64,000 bases of DNA from NCBI GenBank assembly GCA_002392965.1, contig DGIA01000008.1, forward strand, positions 70,913 through 134,912, given 5' to 3'. The notes beneath the pieces are model-generated. The model searched no databases. It saw only the letters and a list, made by a program, of their open reading frames with translations, and was not told the DNA's origin. Position numbers and translations under genes: made by a program. Within the stretch, counting starts at the first letter, position 1, and every line of letters starts with the position of its first letter. Below, in pieces: positions 1 through 9,698 of the stretch. Source of the DNA: Bacteroidales bacterium UBA3834 (lineage in GTDB: Bacteria > Bacteroidota > Bacteroidia > Bacteroidales > P3).

Positions 1-2
1 TT

Positions 3-998
3 TCCGAGGACAGAACCACGATGGTTTACGGCATCGCTGTGACAGCGCATGCTCTCCCCGACCATGCGAACGAATGGTCGCCGTCATTCTACCTGTACGA
101 GGCAATGTCGGAAGACGACCCGACACTTTTCACCATCACCGATTCGGCCGATTTGGACGGCCCTCGCATCAACCGGTACTTCGAATACCGATGCGAGGGC
201 AGTGCCCCCGGGAGTTATATCGCCCCCTGCATTGAATTCTATTTCGATCACCCTCATCCGATTTCCTTGCAGGACTCATTCTACATTTCGCACTATTGGT
301 CTGTGGAACGGATGTTGGCATATGATTCCCTTGTTACCGTACCGCCCTTCGCGAACGCTTATTCCCTTTATTGTGGAATCACTCCTGTCAATCAAGAATG
401 GTATTATTCGTGTTATTCATGGGGCAGGGACTCTATCAGAGAGTTACCGTTAGTTACAGAATTATATGGACTGGCAAACGGATGGGGCAAGTTTTTCCCT
501 ATTGTGGGACTACGATGTGCGGCACCAAGGCCGAGCATAGCGAATCAGGAGACAGGGGCGGCAACGGTTCGATGGACGCAGGCCGAGGCGGGATTGGAGT
601 ATCAGCTGTCATACGCGCCCTATGGTGCAGATCCCAGTGCGGGCACCATCGTGCAGACAGCGGACACGTTTTACACCATCACCGAATTGGAAGAGGGTGC
701 AATGGAGTCGGTGTGGGTGCGCAAGTCTTGCCGATATACCACAGCCGGCTACGACACAATAGTGTGGAGCGACTGGAGCTCGCCGTATGTGTTCAGAACG
801 CTGGATATCGGCGAGGTTGAGTCCGATGGATTGAAGGTCCGCGCCGAGGGCGGCCGCATTGTGGTCGAAGGAGCCGAAGGAATGGAGGTGAAAATTTATG
901 ATATGAAAGGCATTCCTGTAGGCGACAGAGACTTGCCCGCGGGAGTGTATATGGTACGTATTGGCACCTTGCCTGTCCGCAAGGTGGTATTACGTTAA
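3..998 (+). CDS. T9SS-exported surface protein, 5' end outside the window
   Basis: The reading frame is open from base 3, so the true start lies upstream and the ATG at 21 need not be the start. Residues from about 175 to 265 (counted from base 21) look like a fibronectin type III fold, with Val-Arg-Trp and Trp-Ser-Asp-Trp strand motifs. The last 60 residues are a type A T9SS sorting domain: a beta-rich segment with KIYDMKG, then LPAGVYMVRI, ending in a basic KVVLR tail. The protein is probably carried across the outer membrane by T9SS and anchored or released at the surface. The N-terminal part was not recognised. The family is clear from the C-terminus; the function is not. Confidence 0.8.
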   Translation, partial: SEDRTTMVYGIAVTAHALPDHANEWSPSFYLYEAMSEDDPTLFTITDSADLDGPRINRYFEYRCEGSAPGSYIAPCIEFYFDHPHPISLQDSFYISHYWSVERMLAYDSLVTVPPFANAYSLYCGITPVNQEWYYSCYSWGRDSIRELPLVTELYGLANGWGKFFPIVGLRCAAPRPSIANQETGAATVRWTQAEAGLEYQLSYAPYGADPSAGTIVQTADTFYTITELEEGAMESVWVRKSCRYTTAGYDTIVWSDWSSPYVFRTLDIGEVESDGLKVRAEGGRIVVEGAEGMEVKIYDMKGIPVGDRDLPAGVYMVRIGTLPVRKVVLR

Positions 999-1099
999 AA
1001 GACCTCTTTCCAACAACAGCCCCATCGTGTCATTAGTCTGATATGGATGGGATTACGTAAAGCACTGCCTATAAGCACAAATAAACCAGCGGTTTGACT

Positions 1100-1154
1100 G
1101 GTCATCCTCTATGGATCCTCCATAGATCCCAGGTACATCCTCCGTACCCACACG
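1100..1154. repeat. 11-nt-period degenerate array upstream of the first acyl-CoA synthetase
   Basis: Five consecutive 11-base units can be aligned, four of them carrying ATCC in the same phase (for example ATGGATCCTCC and GTACATCCTCC). The gap 999-1312 holds this array and the promoter at 1261-1290; I see nothing else in it. The array ends about 107 bases before the -33 element. Confidence 0.55.
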
Positions 1155-1260
1155 CGAGTCTTCCGGACGATGTGAAAGAGCGATTCGGGCCTTTGGCGGG
1201 ATAAGGTCTTATCCTGCACGGCATCGGGCGGGAGAAGAATGTTAAAAAACAACTTTTTTA

Positions 1261-1290
1261 TTGTCATATCGGGAAAAGTATGTATTTTTG
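1261..1290 (+). promoter_or_regulatory. Bacteroidota-type promoter for the acyl-CoA synthetase
   Basis: TTG at 1261-1263 and TATTTTTG at 1283-1290 are separated by 19 bases, matching the -33 and -7 boxes of Bacteroidota sigma-ABfr promoters. This decides the start: the apparent ATG at 1280 overlaps the promoter, so the ATG at 1313 is used. Confidence 0.75.
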
Positions 1291-1312
1291 CAATTTAAAA
1301 CGAAAAGAAAAC

Positions 1313-3172
1313 ATGGCAGAAATCACACGTATTTTCGACCTTCTCGACCATCTGGTGGAGAATTTCCCGAAAGAGGATATGCTGGCCGGCAAAGTGAACG
1401 GCGAATGGGTGAAATACTCGTCGCACGACTATTATAAATATGCTCATTATCTGGCTTATGGCCTGTGCGAAATGGGGCTCAAGAAGGGTGACCGCGTGGT
1501 CACGATGAGCGCCAACTGCCCGGAGTGGAATTTCATCGACATGGCCCTGGCCATGAGCGGACTTATCCATGTGCCGATATACCCCACCCTGAGCGCGGAA
1601 AACTATGAGCACATCCTGCGCCACAGCGAGGCAACGGCGGTGTTTGTGAGCACCAAGATGCTGCTCGGCCGACTGCGCCCGGCATTGGACAAGCTGGAAG
1701 AGAAGCCGACGGTTTATACCCTGGCGAACATCGAGGGCGAGCACCGCATGCTGGAGATCCTGAAGGCGGGCATAGCGAACCGCGACAAGTGGATGGAGGA
1801 GATAGAGACCCGCAAACGCGAGATCAGGCCTGACGACTGGGTGACGATGATCTACACGAGCGGCACGACGGGGTTGCCCAAGGGGGTGATGCTGAGCCAC
1901 AGGAACCTGTGCAGCAACTTCCTGGCACACGCGCAGGTGAATCCTATGGACAGCAGTTGCCGCGCCTTGAGTTTCCTGCCGCTGAACCACATCTACGAGC
2001 GGAGCCTGAACTACCACTGGCAGGTGAAGGGCGTGAGCATCTACTACGCCGAAAGCCTGGGCACCATCCAGCAGAACATGCTTGAAATCAAGGGCGACGG
2101 TTTCTGCGCCGTGCCGAGGGTGCTGGAGATGGTGTATGACAAGCTGTACGCTGCGGGGAAGGACTTCCGCGGGGTGAAAAAATGGATCTACGATTGGGCC
2201 TTCAGCCACGGACGTCGCTACGACTACACGCTGCTGACAAAGGCCAACATCTTCTACCAGCTGGCGCAATGGTTCCTGGATCGTGCCGTCTATCGCCAAT
2301 GGCGCGAGAAATTCGGCGGCAAGCGGCTGACGGTCATCACGGGCGGCAGCTCGATACAGCCGAAGCTGGTGCGCCTGTTTGCGGCCGCCGGCATCAATAT
2401 CTACGAGGGCTACGGATTGAGCGAGACAAGCCCCGTGATTGCGGTGAACGACCCCGCGCACCACATGGTGAAGATAGGGACGGTGGGGCCCGTGCTGAGC
2501 GGCGTGGAGATGCGCTTCGGCGACGACGGGGAGATCCTGACCCGCGGCCCCCACGTGATGCTGGGTTACTACAAGGATCCGCAATACACCGCACAGGTGA
2601 TCGACCGAGAAGGCTGGTTCCACACGGGAGACATCGGCGAGCTGGTGGGTGGCCATTACCTGAAGATTACGGATCGCAAGAAGGACATCTTCAAGCTGTC
2701 GGCCGGCAAGTATGTGGCACCGCAGCTGATAGAGAACCTGCTGAGGGGTTCGGAATATATCGACCAGGTGATGGTGATCGGAGAGAACGAAAAGCAGGTG
2801 GCAGCACTGATAAGCCCGAATTTCAACACCTTGCACTACTGGGCGCTGAAACACAAACTGCACTACCGCGACAATGTGGAGCTCATCACCCTGCCCGAGG
2901 TGCACGAAAAGATGAGGAAGGTGCTGGACGAGTACAACAGCAGCTTGGCACCGCACGAGCAGATCAAGCAGTTCCGTCTGGTGACCGACGAATGGACGCC
3001 CAACAACGGGATGCTGTCGCCGACGCTGAAACTGCGTCGCGGGCCGCTGGCCGAGAAATACAAAGCCTTGATTGCCGACATCTATGGCAAAGAGAAGCCT
3101 TCAGCCTCCAACCTCTTCTCGGCCTTCAAGAGCGTCGAACTGCCCACCATGCCTTGGGTGAAGAAGAACTAG
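1313..3172 (+). CDS. Long-chain fatty acid-CoA ligase (AMP-binding enzyme)
   Basis: This enzyme activates fatty acids with ATP and CoA to acyl-CoA. The adenylation core motif YTSGTTGLPKGVMLSH lies at about residues 180-195. GYGLSETSPVIA follows near 365, then GWFHTGDIG near 435 and the hinge or catalytic lysine region ITDRKKDIFKLSAGKY near 455. At 619 residues it has the usual length of bacterial FadD-like ligases of the FAA1 type. It is followed after two bases by a polysaccharide-export lipoprotein gene. A second paralogue lies at 9892-11676. Substrate chain length cannot be read from sequence. Confidence 0.92.
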   Translation: MAEITRIFDLLDHLVENFPKEDMLAGKVNGEWVKYSSHDYYKYAHYLAYGLCEMGLKKGDRVVTMSANCPEWNFIDMALAMSGLIHVPIYPTLSAENYEHILRHSEATAVFVSTKMLLGRLRPALDKLEEKPTVYTLANIEGEHRMLEILKAGIANRDKWMEEIETRKREIRPDDWVTMIYTSGTTGLPKGVMLSHRNLCSNFLAHAQVNPMDSSCRALSFLPLNHIYERSLNYHWQVKGVSIYYAESLGTIQQNMLEIKGDGFCAVPRVLEMVYDKLYAAGKDFRGVKKWIYDWAFSHGRRYDYTLLTKANIFYQLAQWFLDRAVYRQWREKFGGKRLTVITGGSSIQPKLVRLFAAAGINIYEGYGLSETSPVIAVNDPAHHMVKIGTVGPVLSGVEMRFGDDGEILTRGPHVMLGYYKDPQYTAQVIDREGWFHTGDIGELVGGHYLKITDRKKDIFKLSAGKYVAPQLIENLLRGSEYIDQVMVIGENEKQVAALISPNFNTLHYWALKHKLHYRDNVELITLPEVHEKMRKVLDEYNSSLAPHEQIKQFRLVTDEWTPNNGMLSPTLKLRRGPLAEKYKALIADIYGKEKPSASNLFSAFKSVELPTMPWVKKN

Positions 3173-3174
3173 CC

Positions 3175-3993
3175 ATGAGAAAATACCTGATTTTACCGAT
3201 GTTGCTGATGCTGCTCTCGTGCGCCACCGAGCAGCGAAGCGCATACCTGAAGGACGCCCCGCGGAACGAGCAGCTGCCCGTCGGCGAGACCTACGGGATG
3301 CGGATTTTCCCCGGCGACCAGCTCTACATCTACGTTTATAGCCAGACGCCCGAGTCGGTGACCCCGTTCAACGAAGAGACGAACCATACGGATTATACCG
3401 CCTACACCGTCGATCGCACCCGCTCGAAGAGCTTCAAGCCGAAGGGGCATTTCGTATCTCCCGAAGGCGAGCTGCTGTTCCCACTCATAGGAACCGTACC
3501 GGTGGCAGGGATGACCATTGAACAGCTGAGAGCCGAATTGGAAAGAAGGCTCAAAGAAGGAAACTATGTGACCGACCCGATAGTGAGCATAAGCTTGATG
3601 AATTTCAGGGTGACGGTCATCGGCGAAGTGAACAATCCGCAGCAACTGCATGCCGACGGCAACCGGATGACCATCTTCGAGGCTATTGCCCAATGCGGCG
3701 ACATCACGATGGACGGACGACCCGAGCGCGTGGTGGTGGTGCGCAACTCGGGCAGACAGGAGACCATCGACACCATCGACCTCACCTCCCGCAGGGTATT
3801 GGGCTCACCCTACTACTTCCTGCAGCAAAACGACATCGTCTATGTCACTCCCACCAAGAAAAAACAGCGCACCGCCTACCGCAACGAAGAGTGGCCGCGA
3901 TACCTCTCAACCGGAATCGAAGCTGTCAGATTTGCCTACACCACCATCTATCGGTGGTTCATCAGTCCCAGAACCAGAAAATACTTCGAATAG
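3175..3993 (+). CDS. Polysaccharide export lipoprotein (Wza/BexD type)
   Basis: This is an outer-membrane auxiliary protein of capsule or exopolysaccharide export. The N-terminus MRKYLILPMLLMLLSCATE is a lipoprotein signal with lipobox LLSC. A poly_export domain follows (GMRIFPGDQLYIYVYSQ near residue 42), then an SLBB-type segment (VTVIGEVNNPQQL near 145). The frame is open far upstream, but the lipoprotein signal and the two-base gap to the ligase stop support the ATG at 3175. At 272 residues it is of normal length for Bacteroidota members. The Wzc-like tyrosine kinase that usually follows is absent, so any polymerisation partner lies elsewhere. Confidence 0.88.
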   Translation: MRKYLILPMLLMLLSCATEQRSAYLKDAPRNEQLPVGETYGMRIFPGDQLYIYVYSQTPESVTPFNEETNHTDYTAYTVDRTRSKSFKPKGHFVSPEGELLFPLIGTVPVAGMTIEQLRAELERRLKEGNYVTDPIVSISLMNFRVTVIGEVNNPQQLHADGNRMTIFEAIAQCGDITMDGRPERVVVVRNSGRQETIDTIDLTSRRVLGSPYYFLQQNDIVYVTPTKKKQRTAYRNEEWPRYLSTGIEAVRFAYTTIYRWFISPRTRKYFE

Positions 3994-4030
3994 CGTAGGC
4001 GCGTTGTCGCATTAGAAAGCAAAATCCGGC

Positions 4031-5677
4031 ATGCGCATCCTGCTCGTCACCCCTCCGCTCACCCAGCTGAACACGCCCTATCCCGCGACGGCATACCTGA
4101 AAGGGTATTTCTCCGCGGAGGGACACGAAGTGCGACAGGTAGATCTTGGCATCGAGGTGGCAGACAGGGTGCTCTCGAAATCGTTTCTGGCCCCAATCGG
4201 GCTTGAGCGACAGGCGCAGTTGATAGAACCCGTAAAGCGCTTCCTGCGGGGGCAGGACGACACCCTCGGGCCTCGGATCGCCAATCGCTCTCTGCTGCCC
4301 GAAGGCGCCCGCTTCTCGCAACTCGACGAGGACGGTCTTGAGTGGTCGTTCGGTGTGAGCGGCACCTCCGACAAAGCCCAGCATCTGGCGACACTCTTTA
4401 TTGAAGATATCGCCGACTACATCAGGGAAAACATCGACAAACATTTCGATCTGGTGCGCTATGCAGAGTACCTCTCCAACGATGCCCCCACGTTCGACCC
4501 GCTATACAACGAATTGCGCCAAAAGCCCTCCCCTATCGACCAGCTGATGTTGGAACTGCTGTCCAGCCACATTTCGGAGTTCCACCCCGACAAGGTATGC
4601 ATCACCGTACCCTTCCCGGGATGCCTGTACGCCGCCCTGCGTTGCGGGCAATGGTTGAAAGCCAATACACAATCCGTCGTCGAGATTGGCGGCGGTTTCC
4701 CCAACACCGAATGGCGCCAACTGAGCGACCGCCGAATCTATGAATTCTGCCATGAGGTGCTCATCGACGGCTACGAAGCGGCACTTGAGATGTGCCCCGA
4801 CTTCAGCGACCTACCCTTAGACAAATACCTCTCGCTCACCGAGATGACCAATCCCATGCACCGTCTCTGGAGCCAGGGTCGATGGAACAAGATGGTGGTG
4901 GCTCGCGGATGCTACTGGCATCGCTGCGCCTTCTGCGACACCTCGCTACCCTATATCGGCAACTACCACGCCCCCAAGGCATCGACGGTGGTAGATCACA
5001 TGGAGCGCATCGTGGAACAGACGGGGCGAACGGGTTTCCATTTCGTGGATGAAGCGCTTCCACCCAAACTGTTGGAAGATGTCGGGAGAGAGATTCTGCG
5101 ACGCCGCATGGCCGTGAGCTTCTGGGGCAACATACGCTTTGAGAAAGCCTACACAACAGAACTTTGCGACCTGCTCGCCGAATCCGGTCTGGTGGCCGTC
5201 AGCGGTGGATTGGAGGTGGCCAGCGACCGGTTGCTGAAACTGATCGACAAAGGAGTGACCGTCGGCCAAACCATTGCCGCCTGCCGTCATCTGCACGACG
5301 CCGGCGTCATGGTACACACCTACCTCATGTACGGATTCCCCACCGAGACCTTACAGGAAACCGTCGATGCGCTGGAAACAATACGCCGCATGTTCGACGA
5401 AGGCATCGTACAAAGCGCGTTCTGGCACCGCTATGCAATGACCTGCCACTCTCCCAGCGGACTCCACCCGGAGAATTACGGCGCACACCGCATCACCCTC
5501 GACTCAAACCCATTCTGCAACAACGAAGTGGATTGGGAACCCGGCTTCGACTACGACATCGAGGCTGTCGGCGCCGCCCTGCGGCTGGCCACCTACAACT
5601 ACATGAACGGCTTGGGGCTTGACCAACCCATCCGCTCCTGGTTTCCAATCAAAGTACCTAAACCAAGCATACAATGA
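4031..5677 (+). CDS. B12-binding-domain-type radical SAM protein
   Basis: The N-terminus MRILLVTPPLTQLNTPYPA resembles the cobalamin-binding Rossmann-like domain of B12 radical SAM enzymes. The [4Fe-4S] motif is RGCYWHRCAFCD near residues 294-305, a CX4CX2C spacing. Later motifs are SGGLEVASDRLLKLIDKG and the HTYLMYGFPTET strand. The substrate cannot be assigned; members of this class act as methylases, cyclases or rearrangement enzymes. It stands 37 bases after the export lipoprotein gene and overlaps msrA by four bases (ATGA), so it is translationally coupled to it. The cobalamin dependence is inferred from domain similarity; no DXHXXG motif was located. Confidence 0.8.
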   Translation: MRILLVTPPLTQLNTPYPATAYLKGYFSAEGHEVRQVDLGIEVADRVLSKSFLAPIGLERQAQLIEPVKRFLRGQDDTLGPRIANRSLLPEGARFSQLDEDGLEWSFGVSGTSDKAQHLATLFIEDIADYIRENIDKHFDLVRYAEYLSNDAPTFDPLYNELRQKPSPIDQLMLELLSSHISEFHPDKVCITVPFPGCLYAALRCGQWLKANTQSVVEIGGGFPNTEWRQLSDRRIYEFCHEVLIDGYEAALEMCPDFSDLPLDKYLSLTEMTNPMHRLWSQGRWNKMVVARGCYWHRCAFCDTSLPYIGNYHAPKASTVVDHMERIVEQTGRTGFHFVDEALPPKLLEDVGREILRRRMAVSFWGNIRFEKAYTTELCDLLAESGLVAVSGGLEVASDRLLKLIDKGVTVGQTIAACRHLHDAGVMVHTYLMYGFPTETLQETVDALETIRRMFDEGIVQSAFWHRYAMTCHSPSGLHPENYGAHRITLDSNPFCNNEVDWEPGFDYDIEAVGAALRLATYNYMNGLGLDQPIRSWFPIKVPKPSIQ

Positions 5678-6183
5678 AGACAATATTCCTGGCAGCCGGA
5701 TGCTTCTGGGGCGCACAGCACTACCTGAAACAAATCCGAGGTGTGGTGGAAACCGAAACAGGCTTTGCCAATGGTGACACCGAAAACCCCACCTATAAAG
5801 AGGTCTATACCGACAAAACGGGCTACGCCGAGGCCGTACGGGTGGTGTTCGACCCCGACGTGCTCCCGCTGCGCAAACTGATTGACCTCTACTTCGACTG
5901 CATTGAACCCACCAGCATCAACCAGCAGGGCGAAGACCGTGGCACTCGCTACCGCACGGGCATCTACTACATCGACCCCGCCGACTACTCCATCATCAAG
6001 GAAGTCTATGACGAAGTGCAGCGCAATTATATCAACGACCTGGCCGTAGAACTGGAACCCATCAAGAACTTCTTTCCCGCCGACGAGAGCCACCAAGACT
6101 ACCTCGACAAACACCCCGACGGCTACTGCCACCTGCCTCAAGCGCTCTTTGAATTCGCCAGAAAGGCGAACTCAGAACGATAG
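5674..6183 (+). CDS. msrA: Peptide-methionine (S)-S-oxide reductase
   Basis: MsrA reduces the S epimer of methionine sulfoxide in damaged proteins. The catalytic motif GCFWG is at residues 9-13, with the nucleophilic cysteine in it. Other family landmarks are GFANGD, the EVYTDKTGYAEAVRV block and YRTGIYY. At 169 residues it is of normal single-domain length; no MsrB domain is fused. The start overlaps the radical SAM stop by four bases. Its 3' end runs 12 bases into the convergent TonB-receptor gene. Confidence 0.95.
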   Translation: MKTIFLAAGCFWGAQHYLKQIRGVVETETGFANGDTENPTYKEVYTDKTGYAEAVRVVFDPDVLPLRKLIDLYFDCIEPTSINQQGEDRGTRYRTGIYYIDPADYSIIKEVYDEVQRNYINDLAVELEPIKNFFPADESHQDYLDKHPDGYCHLPQALFEFARKANSER

Positions 6184-8565
6184 GTTCACCCCCAACGAAG
6201 CCAAAAACGGCAACTGGTTGACCCGTTCGAAAGTAGTGCGGTTGAAATAGAAAATATTTTGACGACTATAGACATTGGTGGCGCTGAGGCTGATGTCCAG
6301 AATGGACCGCCTGCCCAATGAAAAACGTTTCTTGATACCCAGATCCAGCCGGTGATAATCCGGCAAACGCCCTTTGTAAAGTTCAGCATAATGCAGGCTG
6401 TATTCCCCATTCTCCTGCCTATAGTCGTTCGAAATCATGTTGCCGAAAAGGAGCTGTTGATAGACACCTTGGGTCTGGGTGAAGGGAAATCCTGACCCAT
6501 AGGTCCACCGGCCGCTGAGTTCCCAGTCGTATTGTGAGCCAAACTTATAGGTAACCAGCAGGTTGACCGTGTGACGCCGGTCGTAGTGCGGATTGTAACC
6601 CACCCGTTCGGTACTGTGAACGGTGGCTGTGCTCTGCGTTCCACGTTCGACGTAACCCAATGAATAGGTTGCCCATACATAGAGTTGGTCCAAGTCGAAG
6701 GTAGCGCTGAGATCGAATCCTGTGGCATAACCGTTCTCAATGATATAGTCGGTAAGCAGGTACTCAGACTTCTCGTAGATCCCCCCTTCTTGATAGACAG
6801 GATCGTTTATCTCGTACATCTTGTTTCGGTTGGCATTGAGCAGCTGGTCGAAATATTTCAGATACACCTCGGCGTTGAAGGTGATGTGGTCGGCAAGGTC
6901 ATATTCCGCACCGACAATGATGTGCTTGGCCTGCTGCACACATGTCTTCACATCTTTCCCCAGGAATGTTTGCGGCACATGAAGGGCGGCGCTGCCGGTG
7001 AGGAATCCAGAGAAAAGATTGACGATGTCGTTGTCGGAGCGGGCGTCGAGGAACACCTGGCTGTACAAGCCGCCGGCCATCTTGAAGCGCAACTTGGAGG
7101 AGGCATTGTATTTCACAGCCAGACGGGGTTCCGGCAGGAAACTGCCCAATGTGGCGTAGTAGGCCAGCCGTATTCCCGGGTCGAGCAGCCACGAGCCGGT
7201 GTTCATCTTGTAGGCGGCAAAAAACGACAGGGTGGCGCTGGGTTCATGCTGTGACACGCGCTTGCTATACTGGTTCACAAACTGGTAGTCGGTGTTGTAA
7301 CCCTCGATACTCATCCCGTATTTCAACTTGTTGTTTCCGTTGAAATTGGTACCCTGCAGGTTGATGTTAAATCCGTTGATACTGCTGTATTTCTCGTTGC
7401 TCTCGCCCAAAGAGCCGTCATTGAGCGTGATGCGGTAGTCGGAATAGGCCAACGTTCCTTCCAAAATGGCGGAGTTGCCCGTCACCACGGTGAAACTGCC
7501 GCCGGCACCGTAGTTACGCCAATGGTAGTCGGCAATGGCTTGGTAGTTGGTCACCGAGTCGTCAAAATAGAAACCGAACACGCTGAATTTGCTGCCGGTA
7601 CCCGAATTGACAGAGAGTTTCCCGTAAAGGTCCATGAAGTCGAAAGGCAATCCTCCGGCAATGGCAATCTTGTCCATACCCAACTGCCTGGGCAACTGGT
7701 CATAGATGTAGGGCGACGTTTTGGAAAGGTAGGAATTCTTAGCCGTAAGCAGGTAGGTAATGGTGGTCTTCGACTGTTCCGTCTCTTTTTTCAAAGGGCC
7801 TTCCAAGATGAGGCTGGCTCCAAAGGTGTTGATTCCCACCTTGCCCGTGTGATTGCGCTTGTTGCCGTCGCGGGTTTTGATATCCATCACCGACGACAAC
7901 CGTCCGCCATACTCGGCTCCGAAGCCACCCGTGTAGATGTCGGCATTGAGTATCACGTCCGTCTCAAAAATGGAGTACAAACCGATGGAATGGAAAGGAT
8001 TATACACCACCATTCCGTCCAGCAGGCACAGGTTCTGTATCATTGAACCGCCGCGTATGTACAGCTGTCCACCTTGGTCACCCGTCGAGTTCACACCTGG
8101 CAGCACCTGCATATACTGGGCGATGTCGGCGGTGCCGCCGATGGAAGGCATCTGTTGTATCTGGCTCGCCGTCAGTTTCTCCACACTCACCTGTGTCTGC
8201 ACCCTCCGCTCTTCGGCCTTGTTTTCACTGATTTCCACCGCCTTAAGCATCTGCGCCGCCGGTTTCAGATGGATGGTCACCGTCACCGTCCTGCGGTTCT
8301 CCACCGTCACCTTCTGACCATACTCCTCATAGCCCATATACCTCACCTTCAACACATATTCGCCCGCCGGCACCTTGTTGATCAGGAAGAATCCGTTCAA
8401 GTCTGTCGCGCATCCGTGCGTCGTACCCTCCAGCACCACGTTTGCAAACGGAATCGCCTCGCCGTTGCTCTCGTCAAACAGCACCCCCTTCACCGTTCCC
8501 TGTGCAAAAGTGGAAAGAGAAAAGAGAGAAGTGATAAGCAAAAAAATGTAAAAACCCTTTTTCAT
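6172..8565 (-). CDS. TonB-dependent outer-membrane receptor with N-terminal carboxypeptidase-like domain
   Basis: A signal peptide ends at STFAQ (residues 1-22). It is followed by a CarboxypepD_reg-like beta-sandwich (GTVKGVLFDESNGEAIPFAN, about 23-105), a plug domain (about 120-230, with YIRGGSMIQNLCLLDG) and a 22-strand-type barrel to the end. At 797 residues it is short for a SusC protein and no SusD neighbour exists, so it fits the smaller TonB-dependent receptor group. The ligand is unknown. It starts 27 bases after holA and may be cotranscribed with it. It has no cobalamin riboswitch in front, so it is not an obvious BtuB. Confidence 0.88.
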   Translation of the reverse strand: MKKGFYIFLLITSLFSLSTFAQGTVKGVLFDESNGEAIPFANVVLEGTTHGCATDLNGFFLINKVPAGEYVLKVRYMGYEEYGQKVTVENRRTVTVTIHLKPAAQMLKAVEISENKAEERRVQTQVSVEKLTASQIQQMPSIGGTADIAQYMQVLPGVNSTGDQGGQLYIRGGSMIQNLCLLDGMVVYNPFHSIGLYSIFETDVILNADIYTGGFGAEYGGRLSSVMDIKTRDGNKRNHTGKVGINTFGASLILEGPLKKETEQSKTTITYLLTAKNSYLSKTSPYIYDQLPRQLGMDKIAIAGGLPFDFMDLYGKLSVNSGTGSKFSVFGFYFDDSVTNYQAIADYHWRNYGAGGSFTVVTGNSAILEGTLAYSDYRITLNDGSLGESNEKYSSINGFNINLQGTNFNGNNKLKYGMSIEGYNTDYQFVNQYSKRVSQHEPSATLSFFAAYKMNTGSWLLDPGIRLAYYATLGSFLPEPRLAVKYNASSKLRFKMAGGLYSQVFLDARSDNDIVNLFSGFLTGSAALHVPQTFLGKDVKTCVQQAKHIIVGAEYDLADHITFNAEVYLKYFDQLLNANRNKMYEINDPVYQEGGIYEKSEYLLTDYIIENGYATGFDLSATFDLDQLYVWATYSLGYVERGTQSTATVHSTERVGYNPHYDRRHTVNLLVTYKFGSQYDWELSGRWTYGSGFPFTQTQGVYQQLLFGNMISNDYRQENGEYSLHYAELYKGRLPDYHRLDLGIKKRFSLGRRSILDISLSATNVYSRQNIFYFNRTTFERVNQLPFLASLGVNLSF

Positions 8566-8592
8566 TTGTCTTGTTATCTCGTGGTTTCCTTC

Positions 8593-9600
8593 TTAGTGGA
8601 TTACCTTAAACACCAACTCTTTCAGCAGTTCCCCGTCGGTCACGTTGCCGCTGTTGCGCACACCTTTGCTCCGCAGGTCGGTCTCGTAGAGGTAGCCGAT
8701 GCAGGTAGCCAGCTTGCCCAGCGGATAGTTGCGTGCCGCCGTCTCATAGTCGCGCACAAATGCCGGCGCACACCCCAGCACCTTCGGTGCATCGCTTTTG
8801 TTCTCCAGCTGGTGATAAATCATTATCTTGAGAAAATAGCCGTACAGCAGCGGAAGCAGCATCTGGATGGGATTCTTCTTCGGGTTCTCGGCGAAATAGT
8901 TCACTATACGGTTGCACATCACCGGGTCGCGCCGGCCGATGGCCTTCTGCAGTTCGAATACATTATAGTCTTTGCTGATGCCCGTCTGGTCCTCGACCAG
9001 CTGTTCGGTGATGCTGCCGTGCTCCGGCAGCAATGGATAAAGTTTGGACAATTCGTTGGCCACCTTGCCCAAGTCGGCGCCCAAATAGTCGGCCAGCATC
9101 GCCGCCGCCTTGTCGTTGATGGTGTAACCATGGGCCATCACTTCCCGGCTTATCCATGCCGGCACCTGATTGTCATACACCTTCGGGCTCTCAAACACCA
9201 CGCCCGACGAGACAATGGCCTTGTAAGCCGACGTACGCTTGTCCAGCTTCTTGTGACGGTAGCACAACACCAGCACCCCTTGCGGCGACGGCTGTTTCAA
9301 ATAGGCCGCCAACACATCCCACTGGCTCACAGGTATATCCTGAGCCTCCTTCACAATCACCAGATGAATCGGCGACATCATCGGATATCGCTTCACCGTG
9401 CTCACCACCGTGGCCATATCCACATCGCGGCCATACACCACCGTCTGGTCGAAATCGCGCACGCTCTCCTCGATCACCTCCTTCTCGAAATAATCCGACA
9501 CCACGTCGATATAGTAATTCTCCTCGCCGGTGAGCAGATATACCGGCTTGAAGTCTCCCTTCTTTAATTCTTCAATCAACTGTTTATCAGTCACTGCCAT
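8593..9600 (-). CDS. holA: DNA polymerase III subunit delta
   Basis: The delta subunit opens the sliding clamp in the clamp-loader complex. The start at 9600 (MAVTDKQLIEELKKGDFKP) is preferred to the upstream ATG because family proteins begin just before the KPVYLLTGEENYYID strand and P-loop-like region. Later landmarks are VVYGRDVDM, LGADLGKVANELSKL and the C-terminal collar domain (NPKKNPIQMLLPLLYGYFLK). The length of 335 residues is typical. A possible -7 box TAAATTTG lies just upstream on this strand near 9624-9631. It is divergent from the acyl-CoA ligase gene at 9892. Confidence 0.92.
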   Translation of the reverse strand: MAVTDKQLIEELKKGDFKPVYLLTGEENYYIDVVSDYFEKEVIEESVRDFDQTVVYGRDVDMATVVSTVKRYPMMSPIHLVIVKEAQDIPVSQWDVLAAYLKQPSPQGVLVLCYRHKKLDKRTSAYKAIVSSGVVFESPKVYDNQVPAWISREVMAHGYTINDKAAAMLADYLGADLGKVANELSKLYPLLPEHGSITEQLVEDQTGISKDYNVFELQKAIGRRDPVMCNRIVNYFAENPKKNPIQMLLPLLYGYFLKIMIYHQLENKSDAPKVLGCAPAFVRDYETAARNYPLGKLATCIGYLYETDLRSKGVRNSGNVTDGELLKELVFKVIH

Positions 9601-9698
9601 TGTATTCGTAACTTTATTGCGAACTACAAATTTACAAATTTTTCCCGAATTGGACATCTTCCTCCGAAAAAAAACCATCCCCCTATACTTGCCTCTGC

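Noticed and set aside
2182..3174. Long in-frame extension upstream of the export lipoprotein
   Set aside because: It lies inside the ligase gene in another frame and gives an arginine-rich nonsense protein; the lipoprotein signal sets the start at 3175.
6172..8565. TonB-dependent receptor as the BtuB partner of the B12-controlled genes
   Set aside because: It lacks a cobalamin riboswitch, is 11 kb away and is linked to holA; nothing in its sequence points to B12.
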